From positions 1 to 33,659 of the forward strand of contig NZ_BAABDD010000044.1 in the NCBI RefSeq assembly GCF_039539445.1: a stretch of 33,659 nucleotides of DNA, in the 5' to 3' direction. The notes beneath the pieces are model-generated. The model made no database searches. It was not told the DNA's origin and was given only the letters and a program-made list of their open reading frames with translations. The stretch is from Salinactinospora qingdaonensis (GTDB taxonomy: Bacteria; Actinomycetota; Actinomycetes; Streptosporangiales; Streptosporangiaceae). Position 1 is the first letter of the stretch. Each line of letters starts with the position of its first letter. The translations under genes were made by a program, and so were the position numbers. Positions 1 to 7,104 of this stretch are shown piece after piece.

Positions 1-55
1 CCAAAGCCGCTACGACCGCGGTCACGATCCGCGGTGGCCGCAGGAGGGTATGCAT
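1..55 (-). CDS. N-terminus of an exported protein (partial)
   Basis: Only the first 18 codons lie in the window; the gene runs off the left edge. An ATG at 55-53 follows a GGAGGA ribosome binding site at 68-63. The translation starts MHTLLRPPRIVTAVVAAL: a short basic N-region followed by a hydrophobic run, as in a signal peptide or N-terminal membrane anchor. The leader just before the ATG (AATCCCCC) resembles that of the two cutinase genes further right. Nothing can be said about the product beyond likely export. Confidence 0.6.
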   Translation of the reverse strand, partial: MHTLLRPPRIVTAVVAAL

Positions 56-490
56 GGGGGATTCCTCCGTAGGCGTTGGAGTGTGGACACATACCCCGGA
101 AAGCGCATTCCGGTAGCCAAATGTTACGACTCGGTTGCGTTGGGGGCAATACGTAATTTTGCCTGTTTGGTGGAATCCCTGGTCGGACGGCTCGGTAGGG
201 GCGTGGCCACTCGCCCCCGGCGCGCCTATCAAAAGGTTTTGATCGGCGTTCTTGCTGCGCAGCCTGGCGGTTTCCAGCCGTGTCCCCGCGTTCTCAAGGG
301 CGTATCGGCTATGGCGAGGGTGGCACGGGCGATACCCGGCCGCGAGAATCGCCGAGCGGCCACACCTCGCCGCGATCATGCCGCCCTACCGTCGCCGCGC
401 CCCCGCCGACTCCGCCTCGGGAAACCGGGGCGGCTGTCTCATCTGGGCACGTGGGGCCAGCGGCATTCGAGCGGGTGTTGCGCGGGCAGG
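56..490. other. Intergenic region upstream of the exported protein gene
   Basis: No convincing gene is seen in these 435 bases. Reading frames here are low-complexity Arg/Pro shadows. The stretch at about 115-175 is less GC-rich than its surroundings and probably holds the promoter of the minus-strand gene at 55. I could not assign a convincing -35/-10 pair. A hairpin at 412-433 lies beyond the aroQ stop. Confidence 0.5.
412..433 (-). terminator. Possible aroQ terminator hairpin
   Basis: CCGCCTCGG (412-420) pairs with CCGGGGCGG (425-433), with one G-T pair, across a GAAA tetraloop. It lies 58 bases beyond the aroQ stop. There is no T-tract, so the assignment is weak. Confidence 0.35.
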
Positions 491-925
491 TCAGTCGCTG
501 ATCCGCTCCCGCAGCGCACGCGCGGCCAACCGGTAGCCGAGCGGGCCAAGGCCGGCGATGACACCACTGGCCAACGGCGCGATCACGGACTCATGGCGGA
601 ACTGCTCGCGGGCCCAGACGTTGGACAGGTGCACCTCGATCCAGGGGCGGGGGTAGTTGGCCAGCGCGTCGCGCAGGCTCCACCCCGCGATCATCAGCGC
701 TCCCGGGTTCACGATCGCGCCGACGGTGTCGTAATGATTCTGGATCGCCCCGATGAGTTCGCCTTCGGAGTCGTGCTGGACGGCGACGACTCGCCACCCC
801 CGGTCCGCGACCTCCTCGCCGACCGCGCGTTCGATGTCGGCCAAGGTGTCGGTCCCGTAGACCTCGGGCTCGCGTTTGCCGAGGATACCCAGATTGGGAC
901 CGTTCAGCAGTAGTAGCTCGTTCAC
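491..925 (-). CDS. aroQ: Type II 3-dehydroquinate dehydratase
   Basis: This cytosolic shikimate-pathway enzyme dehydrates 3-dehydroquinate to 3-dehydroshikimate and normally forms a dodecamer. The 144-residue length is typical. Family motifs in order: LNGPNLGILGKREPEVYG (residues 7-24, with catalytic-lid Arg18 and Tyr23), EGELI at about 54-58, NPGA at 73-76, EVHLSN at 97-102 with catalytic-centre His99, and REQFRHES at about 106-113. The usual NPGAYTHTS is NPGALMIAG here, so the conserved substrate-contacting His of that loop is absent, and the usual QSNxEG reads QHDSEG. It may be a divergent or catabolic dehydroquinase rather than the sole biosynthetic copy. The start is GTG at 925-923, preceded by a GAGGTGG ribosome binding site. 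A TAATAC -10-like element lies at 988-983, with no clear -35. Confidence 0.9.
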   Translation of the reverse strand: MNELLLLNGPNLGILGKREPEVYGTDTLADIERAVGEEVADRGWRVVAVQHDSEGELIGAIQNHYDTVGAIVNPGALMIAGWSLRDALANYPRPWIEVHLSNVWAREQFRHESVIAPLASGVIAGLGPLGYRLAARALRERISD

Positions 926-1069
926 GTGCCACCTCGTAAGGTTCGGTCGGCGTTAGCGCGTCGATTCGGACGGGTCACGACAGTATTAGCACGACGATGT
1001 CGGCGCACACGCCGCGCCGTGGTGGTTGACCGCCCATCACCGCACTGGGCCTACCCGGGGAGCGCCGTC

Positions 1070-1819
1070 TCACGCCTGCCGAGGTTCCGGGGTCGCTGCG
1101 GCGGCAACGGTCTCCTCCGCCGCGGCCACGATCGCCGTGAGGCGCCGGTGGTGGGCACCGGGCCAGTAGAGACGGCCGCAGGCTTGGCATTGGGCGAAAG
1201 TGTCGTAGGTGGCCCGGGTTCCCGGTTCCAGCAGGTCCTTGACCTCGTCTTTGTGGACGGGGGCCAGCGTGCCGTTGCAGGCGGTGCAACGACTCCACGG
1301 GGCCAGTGGCGGCGCGAACCGTTCTAGGACGTCGTGGAGTTGACGGTCGGGGTCACTGCCGCGGACGTAGCCGCCGGCACGCAGGTTCCTACGGTGCAGC
1401 AGCCGGCGGTCCTGGGTCAGCAGCACCCGCTCCTCAGCGTTGGCCTGTTCGACGAGGGCAGGGTCGTCGCGGTCATTGTGATAAGCGGCATCGACCCCGA
1501 CGAGCCGCAGCCGCCGCGCCAGCGCGCCCAAGTGCACGTCGAGGAGGAACTTGAGCGGGGAAAACGGCACCTTTTGGGGACGTGGTACCCCTAGGACGGT
1601 CACGAGGTCGCCCGCGGCGGGACGGTGGGAGGCGGCGACCGGCGTCGCGTTCACCTCCAGGCGGCCCACCTCCGGTAACGGCACCCCGTTGGACTCGATC
1701 ACGTGCCCCAGTGACGAGGTGCCGTCGTAACGCAGGTGAGCCTCGGGGTGGCGGTGGCGCGGTGGCAGCAAGAACCACAGTTCGGCAGCGAAGCGCACCC
1801 GCAGTTCCGTTGGGCCCAT
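1070..1819 (-). CDS. Mut7-C RNase domain protein with ubiquitin-like N-terminus
   Basis: The 249-residue protein has the two-part architecture of Mut7-C proteins. Residues 1 to about 85 (LRVRFAAELWFLLPP through GDLVTVLGV) form a beta-grasp, ubiquitin-like domain. From FLLDVHLGALARRLRLVGVDA on it has a PIN-like RNase fold with acidic residues (Asp in LLDVHL, LTQDRRLL). A CxxC (RCTACNG) and a second CxxC (CQACGRLYWPG) form a probable zinc ribbon near the C-terminus. The family is presumed to act on RNA, but no substrate is established. I chose the ATG at 1819-1817; a GGAGGG lies immediately before it, closer than ideal, so the GTG seven codons inside is an alternative. The reading frame stays open upstream but does not look coding there. 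Confidence 0.75.
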   Translation of the reverse strand: MGPTELRVRFAAELWFLLPPRHRHPEAHLRYDGTSSLGHVIESNGVPLPEVGRLEVNATPVAASHRPAAGDLVTVLGVPRPQKVPFSPLKFLLDVHLGALARRLRLVGVDAAYHNDRDDPALVEQANAEERVLLTQDRRLLHRRNLRAGGYVRGSDPDRQLHDVLERFAPPLAPWSRCTACNGTLAPVHKDEVKDLLEPGTRATYDTFAQCQACGRLYWPGAHHRRLTAIVAAAEETVAAAATPEPRQA

Positions 1820-1964
1820 CCCTCCACAATGCCACCGCTGGTTCCGTCTCCGTGCCGGGGACAAACCGCGGACCAGGGCTACAGAGGTGGTTGCCCGACG
1901 TTGGTGTCGAGCCACGAGATGAGGACCGTGGCGGGGCTCGAAGGAGGGCGAAGACAGCGCGGGG

Positions 1965-2933
1965 TCAGGCCCGCGGCCCCACGCCGAGGACGAGCTTGCC
2001 GCGGGTGTGGCCGGCCTCGACGCGCTCCTGCGCCCTGGCTGCCTCCTCCAGTGCTATGACCTCCTCCAGGTGTACGGTCAGCGTGCCGGCGTCGAAGAGT
2101 TCCGCGAGCCGGGCGAGCCGTTCCGCGTCCGGCTCCGCACCGAAGAACCGTGCGGAGATCCCACGCGGCGGGGCGGGTTCGTTCTCGGGCAGCGGCTCGT
2201 CGGCCAGGGAGGGGAGGTAGGCCACTCGGCCGCCGTCGCGCACCGTCTCGAAGGCGCGGCTGAGGATCTGCGGGTTCACCTCGCCGCCGGCGCAGTCCAG
2301 CACGGCGTCCACGGCTCCCCCGGCAGCCTCGCGCACCGCGCGGGGCCAGGCGTCGTCGCGGTAGTCCACGGCTGCGGCGGCGCCGAGTTCGGCGAGATAG
2401 TCATGGTTGGCGGGGGTGGCGGTGCCGACGACGCGGGCGCCCGCCACGGCCGAGGCGATCTGCACGGCGAAGGTGCCCACCCCACCGGCGGCGGCCGTGA
2501 CGAGGACGGTCTCGTCTTCGCGAAGGCCGAGTACGTCGAGGATGCCCTGGTGCGCGGTGATACCGGCCACCGGTATCGCCGCGGCTTCGGCGAAGGACAG
2601 CGACGCGGGCTTGCGGACGGCGGTCGCCGCGGAGATGGCGCGGTACTCGGCGTAGCCCCCGCCGGGGAAGTCGAAGGCGTAGACTTCGTCTCCCACCGCG
2701 AGGCCGGTGACCTTCGCACCGGTGCTTTCCACCACGCCGGCTGTCTCGAAGCCGGGGACGTAAGGGAAGTCCATCTCACCGAAACGGCCTTCTCGGGACA
2801 TCGCGTCCCAGAACCCGACGCCTGCGGCCTCCACGCGCACCAGCACCTCGTCGGGGCCGATCTCCGGTACCGGCAGGGACGCGCTGTATAGCAGGTCCCT
2901 GCCGCCGGACTGGTCTATCGCTATGGCGCGGAT
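1965..2933 (-). CDS. Zinc-independent MDR quinone oxidoreductase-like enzyme
   Basis: This is a medium-chain dehydrogenase/reductase of the NADPH:quinone oxidoreductase type. It has GroES-like N-terminal residues (PGFETAGVV, GDEVYAF), then a Rossmann nucleotide site (TAAAGGVGTFAVQIA). The usual catalytic zinc ligands are absent, and the C-terminus carries the typical GKLVLGV. The homologous frame extends to codon 2933-2931 (IRAIAIDQSGGRDLLYSAS...), which matches the family N-terminus, where a Met would be expected. The codon there is ATC, yet a GGAG (2944-2941) sits seven bases upstream. The first standard in-frame start is GTG at 2846, which would delete the first beta strands. So it is either an ATC start, a mutated ATG, or a shortened protein. 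It is divergent from the LysR gene at 3053, which probably regulates it. Confidence 0.8.
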   Translation of the reverse strand: MRAIAIDQSGGRDLLYSASLPVPEIGPDEVLVRVEAAGVGFWDAMSREGRFGEMDFPYVPGFETAGVVESTGAKVTGLAVGDEVYAFDFPGGGYAEYRAISAATAVRKPASLSFAEAAAIPVAGITAHQGILDVLGLREDETVLVTAAAGGVGTFAVQIASAVAGARVVGTATPANHDYLAELGAAAAVDYRDDAWPRAVREAAGGAVDAVLDCAGGEVNPQILSRAFETVRDGGRVAYLPSLADEPLPENEPAPPRGISARFFGAEPDAERLARLAELFDAGTLTVHLEEVIALEEAARAQERVEAGHTRGKLVLGVGPRA

Positions 2934-3025
2934 CGTTCTGCTCCGTTTCCGTCGTGTCGTCTGCGGTCCAGGGGCGAGCCCCGCATTCAGGGTGGGTGGG
3001 CAGCCGCGGGAGTGTCCAAGAGTGG

Positions 3026-3041
3026 ATTGGTCTGGATCAAT
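3026..3041. promoter_or_regulatory. LysR-type operator candidate
   Basis: ATTG (3026-3029) and CAAT (3038-3041) form an inverted repeat around eight bases, of the kind bound by LysR-family proteins. It sits 12 bases before the LysR start codon and within the divergent intergenic region shared with the quinone oxidoreductase gene, as expected for autoregulation and control of the neighbour. Confidence 0.45.
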
Positions 3042-3052
3042 AACCTGAAGGC

Positions 3053-3925
3053 ATGGAACCGGACTACCGGCTGCTGCAAGCCTTCGTGGCTGTGGCGGAG
3101 GAGCAGCACTTCGGCGAGGCGGCGGTGCGGCTGCGCATCGCCCAGCCCGCGCTGTCGAAGCAGATCGCCAAGCTCGAAACGGCCGTCGGCGGGCGGCTGT
3201 TCGACCGCACCAGTCGCCGAGTGGAGCTCACCCCGGCGGGTGCGGCACTGCTGCCGGAAGCCCGCGCCGCGTTGGCGCAGGCGCGGGCGGCGCTGCGGCA
3301 CGCCCAAGCGCTGGCCGGGCGGCTCAGCGGAGTGCTGCGAGTGGGGTTCATGACCGGCGCGATCCAGCCGCCCCTGCTGCGCGCCTTCGAGCGGAGCTTC
3401 CCCGACGTCGAGGTCGATCTGAAGCGCTACGACTGGTTCGACCAGGTCGCTTGCTTGCACGACGGCCGTGCCGACGTGGCGTTCGTCTGCCCGCCGATCG
3501 AAGACCCCGAGCTGAGCATCGAAGTACTCGCCGACCAGCCCCGGCTGGCCGTTCTCTCCCTGGAACATCCGCTGGCCGACCGCGGCGAACTCTCCATCCT
3601 CGATCTGCGCGACGACCCGGTCATCGGCCATCACCAGGCGCCGCTGGTCTGGGCACGGTTCGCCGCCGTCGACCCCCGGCCGGACGGCTCAGCGCCGGTG
3701 TACGGGCCTTCGGTCGACACCGTCGAGGAGAAGCTCGAACACGCCGCTGCGGGGCACGGGGTCGGGCTGGTCCCCGCCGCTATCTACGAGCATTACGCCC
3801 GTGCCGACCTCGCCTTCGTCCCCGTGATCGACATCCCGCCGTGCCAATCGGCTCTGGCCTGGCCGAAGCGGACATCGTCCCCACTGGTCAGCGCCTTTCT
3901 CTCGGTGGCCCGCGGCGACAACTAG
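3053..3925 (+). CDS. LysR family transcriptional regulator
   Basis: The 290-residue protein has an N-terminal winged helix-turn-helix (residues 4-63: LLQAFVAVAEEQHFGEAAVRLRIAQPALSKQI with the AQPALS recognition region). A linker helix rich in Ala/Arg follows, then a periplasmic-binding-like effector domain starting at about residue 93 (LRVGFMTGAIQPPLLRAF). The length is typical of LysR regulators. A GAAGG ribosome binding site lies just before ATG 3053. It is divergent from the MDR oxidoreductase, the classic arrangement for a LysR regulator and its target. The ligand is unknown; a quinone or redox-stress signal is a guess from the neighbour. Confidence 0.9.
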   Translation: MEPDYRLLQAFVAVAEEQHFGEAAVRLRIAQPALSKQIAKLETAVGGRLFDRTSRRVELTPAGAALLPEARAALAQARAALRHAQALAGRLSGVLRVGFMTGAIQPPLLRAFERSFPDVEVDLKRYDWFDQVACLHDGRADVAFVCPPIEDPELSIEVLADQPRLAVLSLEHPLADRGELSILDLRDDPVIGHHQAPLVWARFAAVDPRPDGSAPVYGPSVDTVEEKLEHAAAGHGVGLVPAAIYEHYARADLAFVPVIDIPPCQSALAWPKRTSSPLVSAFLSVARGDN

Positions 3926-3977
3926 AGCCTGCGTGGGGGCGGTGAACACCTACCCGCCCCATCGCTCCACCTCTTAT

Positions 3978-4026
3978 TGGCAAGCGCTTTCCATTGGAGT
4001 GTCGTCTCGCCTCTGAAAGGTTTCAG
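3978..4026. promoter_or_regulatory. Two operator-like palindromes in a convergent spacer
   Basis: TGGCAAGCGCTTTCCA (3978-3993) is palindromic at 14 of 16 positions and has the AGCGCT core typical of LacI-family sites. CTGAAAGGTTTCAG (4013-4026) is a perfect inverted repeat with a 2-bp centre. Both lie between the 3' ends of the LysR and cutinase genes, where no promoter is expected. Confidence 0.4.
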
Positions 4027-4054
4027 TACGTTCATCCGTTCGAGCGCGAAAAGA

Positions 4055-4089
4055 CGCCGATGGCGGGCGCGGGGTGCTCGCCATCGGCG
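4055..4089 (-). terminator. Terminator of cutinase copy 1
   Basis: An 11-bp perfect stem (4055-4065 with 4079-4089) has a 13-base loop. On the minus strand it is followed by TCTTTTCGCG. The downstream arm and tail (4045-4065) match the terminator of the second cutinase at 5594-5614 almost exactly. A second perfect hairpin, GTCTTAGC/GCTAAGAC (4110-4117 with 4126-4133), lies nearer the stop codon. Confidence 0.7.
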
Positions 4090-4140
4090 CTGTTCTCCGT
4101 GGGAACGCTGTCTTAGCGGCGGAGTGCTAAGACGACGACC

Positions 4141-5088
4141 TTAGGAGGAGTGGGGGCAGGTGTCGCGGTATTCGGAGATGTCGTTGAACAGTCCGCCGGC
4201 GCTGGGGGGCGGGCAGAGGAACTGCTCGTAGCGGGTGTCGTTGTCGACGAAGCGTTTGAGCCAGGAGATGCTGTACTTGGCGATCGTCGTGTTCGACAGG
4301 TTGGGTGCGAAGTGGGACGCGCCGTCCAGTTCCAGGTACGCCTTGTCCAGTGAGCTCGGCAGGCTTTCGTAGAAGGGCTGCGAGTGGGTGATGACCGAGG
4401 CGATGGAATCGTCCTCGGCGCCGATGATCATGGTCGGGACCTGCACCTCCCACCAGGTCTTGTCCAGGTGCCAGGGGGCGAGCGGGATGGCGGCCTGGAG
4501 TTCGGGCCGCTCGGAGGCCGCGGCCAGGGTGCCGCCGCCGCCCATGGAGTGGCCCATGACGGCGAGGCGGTCCTCGTCGATGATGTCTTGGACCGAGCTG
4601 TCGTCGACGAGGTAGTCCAGCGCCGCCAGCAGTTGATCACCGCGGCTGTCGGGCTGGTCGTAGCGGGTGTTGGTGTCGATGGTGAAGACGACGAAGCCCT
4701 GCGAGGCGATCCGCGGACCGTACCAGGACATCGAGGTCTGGCTCGCGGTGTAACCCGGCGAGATCGCGACCGCGCCGTAGGTCTGGCTGTCGTCTTCGGG
4801 GTAGTAGATCGTGCCGCCGCCGAAGCCGCTCACGAACCAGGAGGACACCGAGTCCTCGTCGACGTCGAACGGGCCCTCGGAAGCCTCGATACTGGACTCA
4901 CTCGGGTACGGGCCGCGTTCGTAGGGGTTGTCGGCGTGGGCCGGGGCGGCCAGCCCGACGCCGGCCATCGCCAGGGTCGCGGCCATGGCCAGCGTGCCGG
5001 TGATCTTACGACCGGCCGAACGCGACGCGGAGACGCTCACATCGGAATCGGTGTGCTCAGCGAACTCAGAGATTGCTGCTTGTCGCAT
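4141..5088 (-). CDS. Secreted cutinase / polyester hydrolase, copy 1
   Basis: The 315-residue alpha/beta hydrolase belongs to the Thermobifida cutinase (PET-hydrolase) family. A signal peptide of about 52 residues ends in APAHA; its N-region is unusually long and holds acidic residues (EHTDSD). The mature protein starts DNPYERGP. By mature numbering the triad is Ser129 in GHSMGG, Asp175 in GAEDDS and His207 in GASHFAPN. Oxyanion residues are Tyr61 and Met130, the aromatic wall is Trp154, and Cys240 and Cys259 form a likely C-terminal disulfide. Ala63 occupies the position of Gly62 in TfCut2. It is expected to hydrolyse cutin and other polyesters outside the cell. An AAGGAG site lies 11 bases before ATG 5088. 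It differs from copy 2 at nine mature residues, six of them more hydrophobic here (Tyr9, Trp32, Leu102, Trp161, Ile181, Leu212). Activity on PET is inferred, not shown. Confidence 0.95.
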   Translation of the reverse strand: MRQAAISEFAEHTDSDVSVSASRSAGRKITGTLAMAATLAMAGVGLAAPAHADNPYERGPYPSESSIEASEGPFDVDEDSVSSWFVSGFGGGTIYYPEDDSQTYGAVAISPGYTASQTSMSWYGPRIASQGFVVFTIDTNTRYDQPDSRGDQLLAALDYLVDDSSVQDIIDEDRLAVMGHSMGGGGTLAAASERPELQAAIPLAPWHLDKTWWEVQVPTMIIGAEDDSIASVITHSQPFYESLPSSLDKAYLELDGASHFAPNLSNTTIAKYSISWLKRFVDNDTRYEQFLCPPPSAGGLFNDISEYRDTCPHSS

Positions 5089-5246
5089 GGGGGGATTGAC
5101 TCCTTGTTCTTTCGGGCGGGGTATCGACGGGTCGTTGGACGACCTTTGTGCGTTCGACCTCCGCCACCGGATAGGGGGAATAAGGAGAATGTCTCGCTCG
5201 ATCCGGACCTTTACCGAGCCGAGGGAGTTCTCGGCTGACCAACGGT

Positions 5247-5340
5247 GAAGAAACGGATTATTTTCGCCCGTTTTCTTGATGTCGGTGTGTTCCAACTATG
5301 CGTGTAATTTTGGTCACGTCGCATCCGTCAAATCACCAGT
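5247..5340 (-). promoter_or_regulatory. Upstream regulatory module of cutinase copy 1
   Basis: A GAAGAAA...TTTTCGC element (5247-5267), CAACTATGCGTGT (5293-5305) and CATCCGTCAAATCACCAGT (5322-5340) recur upstream of copy 2 with identical spacing (29 and 75 bases). A third GAAGAAA-type element with internal GAAAA/TTTTC symmetry lies at 5463-5483. On the minus strand the 19-bp block contains TTGACG, a possible -35, but no -10 at normal spacing is clear. A small hairpin, GGTCGT/ACGACC (5130-5144), lies in the leader. Confidence 0.55.
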
Positions 5341-5603
5341 CTGCCGTTAGCCCCTGTTCAAGCGGTGCGGCCATGCCCATAGCGGGGGAGGGGGCATGGA
5401 TGACCGCCGACTCCCCGGCGCTCCGCGTCCTTTGCTGTCCGTCTCCCCCGTCGTCGGTCGGAGAAGAAAATAGATTTTTCACCGTTTTCGATTGTGTGGG
5501 TTTCAGTGAGGTAAGCGCGTCGGCTCGGTTGCGGCTGTAAGGAAAGGAGCCGGTGCTGGGAACGCGGACCGGGGAGGTCCCCGCGCCTCGGGCACGCGAA
5601 AAG

Positions 5604-5638
5604 GCGCCGATGGCGGATGCAAGATCCACCACCGGCGC
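5604..5638 (-). terminator. Terminator of cutinase copy 2
   Basis: GCGCCGATGG (5604-5613) pairs with CCACCGGCGC (5629-5638), with one G-T pair, and is followed on the minus strand by CTTTTCGCG. It shares its distal arm and T-tract with the copy 1 terminator, showing that the duplication covered gene plus terminator. Confidence 0.65.
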
Positions 5639-5684
5639 TTCTCACCGTGTCACCCTCGCCGCAGCGGGGCGTGATACCCCGGAG

Positions 5685-6635
5685 CTAGGAGGAGTGGGGG
5701 CAGGTGTCGCGGTATTCGGAGATGTCGTTGAACAGTCCGCCGGCGTTGGGGGGTGGGCAGAGGAACTGCTCGTAGCGGGTGTCGTTGTCGACGAAGCGTT
5801 TGAGCCAGGAGATGCTGTACTTGGCGATCGTCGTGTCGGAGGTGTTGGGTGCGAAGTGGGACGCGCCGTCCAGTTCCAGGTATGCCTTGTCCAGTGAGCT
5901 CGGCAGGCTTTCGTAGAAGGGCTGCGAGTGGGTGGTGACCGAGGCGATGGAATCGTCCTCGGCGCCGATGATCATGGTCGGGACCTGCACCTCGCCCCAG
6001 GTCTTGTCCAGGTGCCAGGGGGCCAGGGGGATGGCGGCCTGGAGTTCGGGCCGCTCGGAGGCCGCGGCCAGGGTGCCGCCGCCGCCCATGGAGTGGCCCA
6101 TGACGGCGAGGCGGTCCTCGTCGATGATGTCTTGGACCGAGCTGTCGTCGACGAGGTAGTCCAGCGCCGCCTGGAGCTGATCGCCCCGCGAGTCGGGCTG
6201 GTCGTAGCGGGTGTTGGTGTCGATGGTGAAGACGACGAAGCCCTGCGAGGCGATCCGCGGACCGTACCAGGACATCGAGGTCTGGCTCGCGGTGTAACCG
6301 GGGGAAATGGCCACGGCCCCGTAAGTTTGGCTGTCGTCTTCGGGGTAGTAGATCGTGCCGCCGCCGAAGCCGCTGACGAACAGCGAGGACACCGAGTCCT
6401 CGTCGACGTCGAACGGTCCTTCGGAAGCCTCGATGCTGGACTCGGTAGGAGCGGGGCCGCGTTCGTAGGGGTTGTCGGCGTGGGCCGGGGCGGCCAGCCC
6501 GACGCCGGCCATCGCCAGGGTCGCGGCCATGGCCAGCGTGCCGGCCACCTTCCGGCCGGCCGAACGCGACGCGGAAACGCTCACATCGGAATCGGTGTGC
6601 TCAGCAAAGTCGAGGGGGACTTCTGTTCGTTGCAT
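5685..6635 (-). CDS. Secreted cutinase / polyester hydrolase, copy 2
   Basis: The 316-residue paralogue of the gene at 4141 is about 97% identical in the mature part (254 of 263 residues). It has the same long signal peptide ending APAHA and the same triad (Ser129, Asp175, His207, mature numbering). It differs at nine mature positions: Ala9, Thr11, Leu32, Gln102, Gly161, Thr181, Thr212, Asp214 and Asn244. Position 212 matches TfCut2 Ile213 by alignment, a residue at the substrate groove. An AAGGAG lies 10 bases before ATG 6635, in the same AATCCCCCC leader as copy 1. The leader is longer than that of copy 1 and holds a 12-bp hairpin. Each copy has its own upstream module and terminator, so they are separate transcription units that can be regulated differently. 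Confidence 0.95.
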   Translation of the reverse strand: MQRTEVPLDFAEHTDSDVSVSASRSAGRKVAGTLAMAATLAMAGVGLAAPAHADNPYERGPAPTESSIEASEGPFDVDEDSVSSLFVSGFGGGTIYYPEDDSQTYGAVAISPGYTASQTSMSWYGPRIASQGFVVFTIDTNTRYDQPDSRGDQLQAALDYLVDDSSVQDIIDEDRLAVMGHSMGGGGTLAAASERPELQAAIPLAPWHLDKTWGEVQVPTMIIGAEDDSIASVTTHSQPFYESLPSSLDKAYLELDGASHFAPNTSDTTIAKYSISWLKRFVDNDTRYEQFLCPPPNAGGLFNDISEYRDTCPHSS

Positions 6636-6666
6636 GGGGGGATTACTCCTTGTCGTATGGACGAGG

Positions 6667-6699
6667 CACCGGCGAACCGCGCACGAGGGTTCGCCGGTG
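6667..6699 (-). other. 12-bp hairpin in the cutinase copy 2 leader
   Basis: CACCGGCGAACC (6667-6678) and GGTTCGCCGGTG (6688-6699) are perfectly complementary with a 9-base loop. The hairpin lies 32 bases upstream of the start codon and close before the ribosome binding site. No U-tract follows, so a translational or RNA-stability role is more likely than termination. Copy 1 has only a 6-bp hairpin in the comparable place. Confidence 0.55.
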
Positions 6700-7010
6700 T
6701 CCCCACTGTTGGCGACAGAAGGGAAGGACGACGGTGGCGCTGAGTCGGGCTCGGGGCGATGCCGACCCCGCCGCTTGACCGTTCGCGGTGGCGCCGCACG
6801 AGGCGAACCGAACACACGTGATGGGTTGGGGGACTGTTCCGGGCGGACCCCACCATGCGTCGCCGGTTCGCTGCCGGGAGGGGCCTGCCCTCTCGCGCTG
6901 CCGCGAACGTCCGTCTAGCGGCCGGCTATTCAGTTCGCCAAATCCGGCCCTTATCGGGAGGCTTCCGGCCAAAGAGGCCATCCCGCAGCGGCCGTCCCGA
7001 CACCAGGCGA

Positions 7011-7104
7011 GAAGAAACAAATTATTTCTTCGTTGTTCGCTGGCGCCGCTGGGTCTCAACTATGCGTGTCGTTTTGGTAACCGCACATCCGTCAAATCAC
7101 CAGT
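7011..7104 (-). promoter_or_regulatory. Upstream regulatory module of cutinase copy 2
   Basis: GAAGAAA (7011-7017) and TTTCTTC (7025-7031) form a perfect 7-bp inverted repeat. CAACTATGCGTGT begins at 7057, and CATCCGTCAAATCACCAGT lies at 7086-7104. Spacings of 29 and 75 bases equal those in the copy 1 module. The module is 376 bases from the start codon, against 159 in copy 1, so about 217 extra bases lie between. Confidence 0.55.
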
